Source: Embiotoca jacksoni
Lineage: Eukaryota; Chordata; Actinopteri; Embiotocidae
NCBI GenBank assembly: GCA_022577435.1
Contig: JAKOON010000012.1
Coordinates: 16,706,085 to 16,770,084, forward strand
Direction: 5' to 3'
Length of the DNA stretch: 64,000 bases
The notes under the pieces were generated by a model. The model made no database searches. It was given only the letters and a program-made list of their open reading frames with translations, and had not been told where the DNA came from. Made by a program: the position numbers and the translations under genes. This document shows positions 62,611 through 64,000 of this stretch, piece by piece (positions within the stretch are counted from its first letter, which is position 1; each line of letters begins with the position of its first letter).

Positions 62611-64000
62611 AAAGTCTAAAATGTAAGTGTCTAGATGCTTTAAACATGAGCAGTTAGTCAGGAAGAGATACAATCAGTGTGAACTACGATGCTCTAAAAC
62701 CCTGTTTGCTTATCAGTACTGCTGCTAAACCTGTCAGAGAAATCACAGCAGTGAGAATCAGACACGGTCTCTCAGTGGACACATCTGGGAGGAGCACCGG
62801 GTGGAGGAGGAGGAAGAGGGGGGCAAAATGAAATCCCTTTCCAAACAATCCCTCTGCCAGTGAATATCCCAGAGAATACACTCTCCCCTGAAAGAAAATA
62901 AATGGAATCTCCTGTTTGGGTTAGATCGCTGAGAAAAAAATAAAGCCAATTTGCCGAAACTGCTCAATATGCAGTGTGTTAGCGCCGGAGTTAATTGGAG
63001 GAAAAATGTGAAATGTGAGCCAAAATGGACAAGGATAATTGCGGTTCACTATGAGCCGGTAGTTCACGGAGCTATCTTTAAAATAAGGTCCTCTGAATTC
63101 AACAAAAGATCGGTTTATATGTTGTTTCTAATCAGCCTGGTTAGATAGTTGCTTTCATTTGATGCACTTTACAGATTGTGTTTGTTAAATGCTGCAAAGT
63201 CAAACATTTTAACCTCAAAATTAGGAAGAAAGTCAAACTGTCCAAACTTGTGGGAAACTGGAGGGAGATTCTCATTTCTCAGTTTCACAAAGTTTTCTCA
63301 GCTGCAGGTATCTGCGGCTGTCTCTCATGTTACAGTGAACACTATAAGACATCGTACGTCGATGCTAAAGTTTAATTTTAAACGTTGCATAACTCTATGA
63401 AAACATCGTTGTAGGCTAATAAATTGCCAAACATTTACATAGGAAATGTACAGTTGTGCTTTTCAGCTCTTTTGTGTTGACACAACAGCTAACGTTCCCG
63501 TATATCACGGCTGTAGTAGCTTTAGCGTGAGTTTATAACTCGCGTATTACTAAATAAATCACATCGACTGGGATCTTCTCATTTCTGACTTCCAGTGCGG
63601 GCCATCTTCCAGCCCACAGAGGCTGTTTGATATGATTTTGTTCTGACCGATTTTATTGTTTAATTAGTTGAGTAATAAGAGTGTGGTTACATGAGTCATA
63701 TTGTGTGTAATCAGCCATTCACTAAATCTTACCCCTAAACAATGACTGCCCAATCCGAGCGCAGCAACTTGTTCTTAACAAGATGACAGAATATGTAAAG
63801 TTGCTCAGTTTATCATTTTAATAACAACAGCAGTACTTTCTTCCAAGAAAAAGTGGAGAACTTCAGTGTGAATCATGTTTTTCATTTGTTTATTTGTCCT
63901 TAATGGAATGGTGAGAATGTTGACTTTGTTCATGGACTACATACATAATATTGTCTTTTAGCACAATATTACATAACCAGCAAGTGCAAAAATGCTAACA

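Larger units (their letters stand above)
55916..64000. other. Gene desert segment to window end
   Basis: No recognisable exon. It contains the hAT-like element at 57.7 kb, two CA tracts and a GA tract, and three candidate regulatory blocks (59.14, 61.88 and 62.38 kb). The last kilobase is plain AT-rich DNA. Confidence 0.5.

Noticed and set aside
28373..64000. EBAG9 or PKHD1L1 exons expected downstream of ENY2 from mammalian synteny
   Set aside because: No frame resembles EBAG9, and no series of spliced extracellular-domain exons is visible.
1..64000. CRISPR array, tRNA, rRNA or known microRNA
   Set aside because: No regularly spaced direct repeats other than simple sequence. No B-box with a cloverleaf and no familiar miRNA seed with a hairpin were found by eye. 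A tRNAscan or miRNA search could still reveal weak cases.

Overview
The window reads as nuclear DNA of a ray-finned fish, most probably a percomorph teleost. Three things point that way: long CA/GT microsatellites, several interspersed repeat families I recognise as common in percomorph genomes, and one intron-split vertebrate gene whose protein is close to that of other bony vertebrates. Nothing suggests bacterial, viral or organellar origin. I see no operons, CRISPR array, rRNA or tRNA. Nearly all open reading frames of 60-160 codons here are chance frames in AT-rich non-coding DNA or frames through simple repeats.

The one gene I can support is eny2 (Sus1 orthologue) on the plus strand. Its coding sequence is join(24763..24830, 25937..26007, 26829..26903, 27247..27320), giving 95 residues. 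All three introns are GT-AG and the joined frame is open to a TAA stop. ENY2 is the small helical adaptor shared by the SAGA deubiquitinase module and the TREX-2 mRNA export complex. A CpG-rich segment lies just upstream (about 24480-24760). It also holds a strong candidate splice donor on the opposite strand, which suggests divergent transcription. Downstream of the stop, the presumed 3' UTR holds a decayed Tc1/mariner element with both inverted termini (27376-28188), before an AATAAA signal at 28367.

Layout. 1-24.4 kb: gene-poor, with scattered repeats (TIR element at 4980-5465, R1 fragments at 7.9-8.65 and 14.1-14.5 kb, a probable retro-insertion at 20.54-20.99 kb, a long GT microsatellite at 22.0 kb). 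24.5-28.4 kb: eny2. 28.4-64 kb: no recognisable gene. This part holds further repeats (29.9, 36.25-36.97, 42.5, 49.85, 51.8-52.6, 55.1-55.9, 57.7-58.2 kb), four CA tracts, and several low-repeat blocks dense in homeodomain-, GATA-, E-box- or SOX-like sites that could be conserved non-coding elements (20.2-20.5, 41.4-41.7, 48.0-48.5, 54.1-54.2, 59.1-59.4, 61.9-62.6 kb). Whether they are conserved needs a cross-species alignment that I cannot run.

The most useful second-look items are the transposon in the eny2 3' UTR, the possible divergent promoter, a mosaic element at 36.25-36.78 kb, the GATA-site cluster near 62.5 kb, a duplicated E-box module at 41.46 kb, an 18-bp CACGTG palindrome at 16.76 kb, and a GGGGCC-type hexamer tract at 33.34 kb. 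I found no convincing new protein-coding system.
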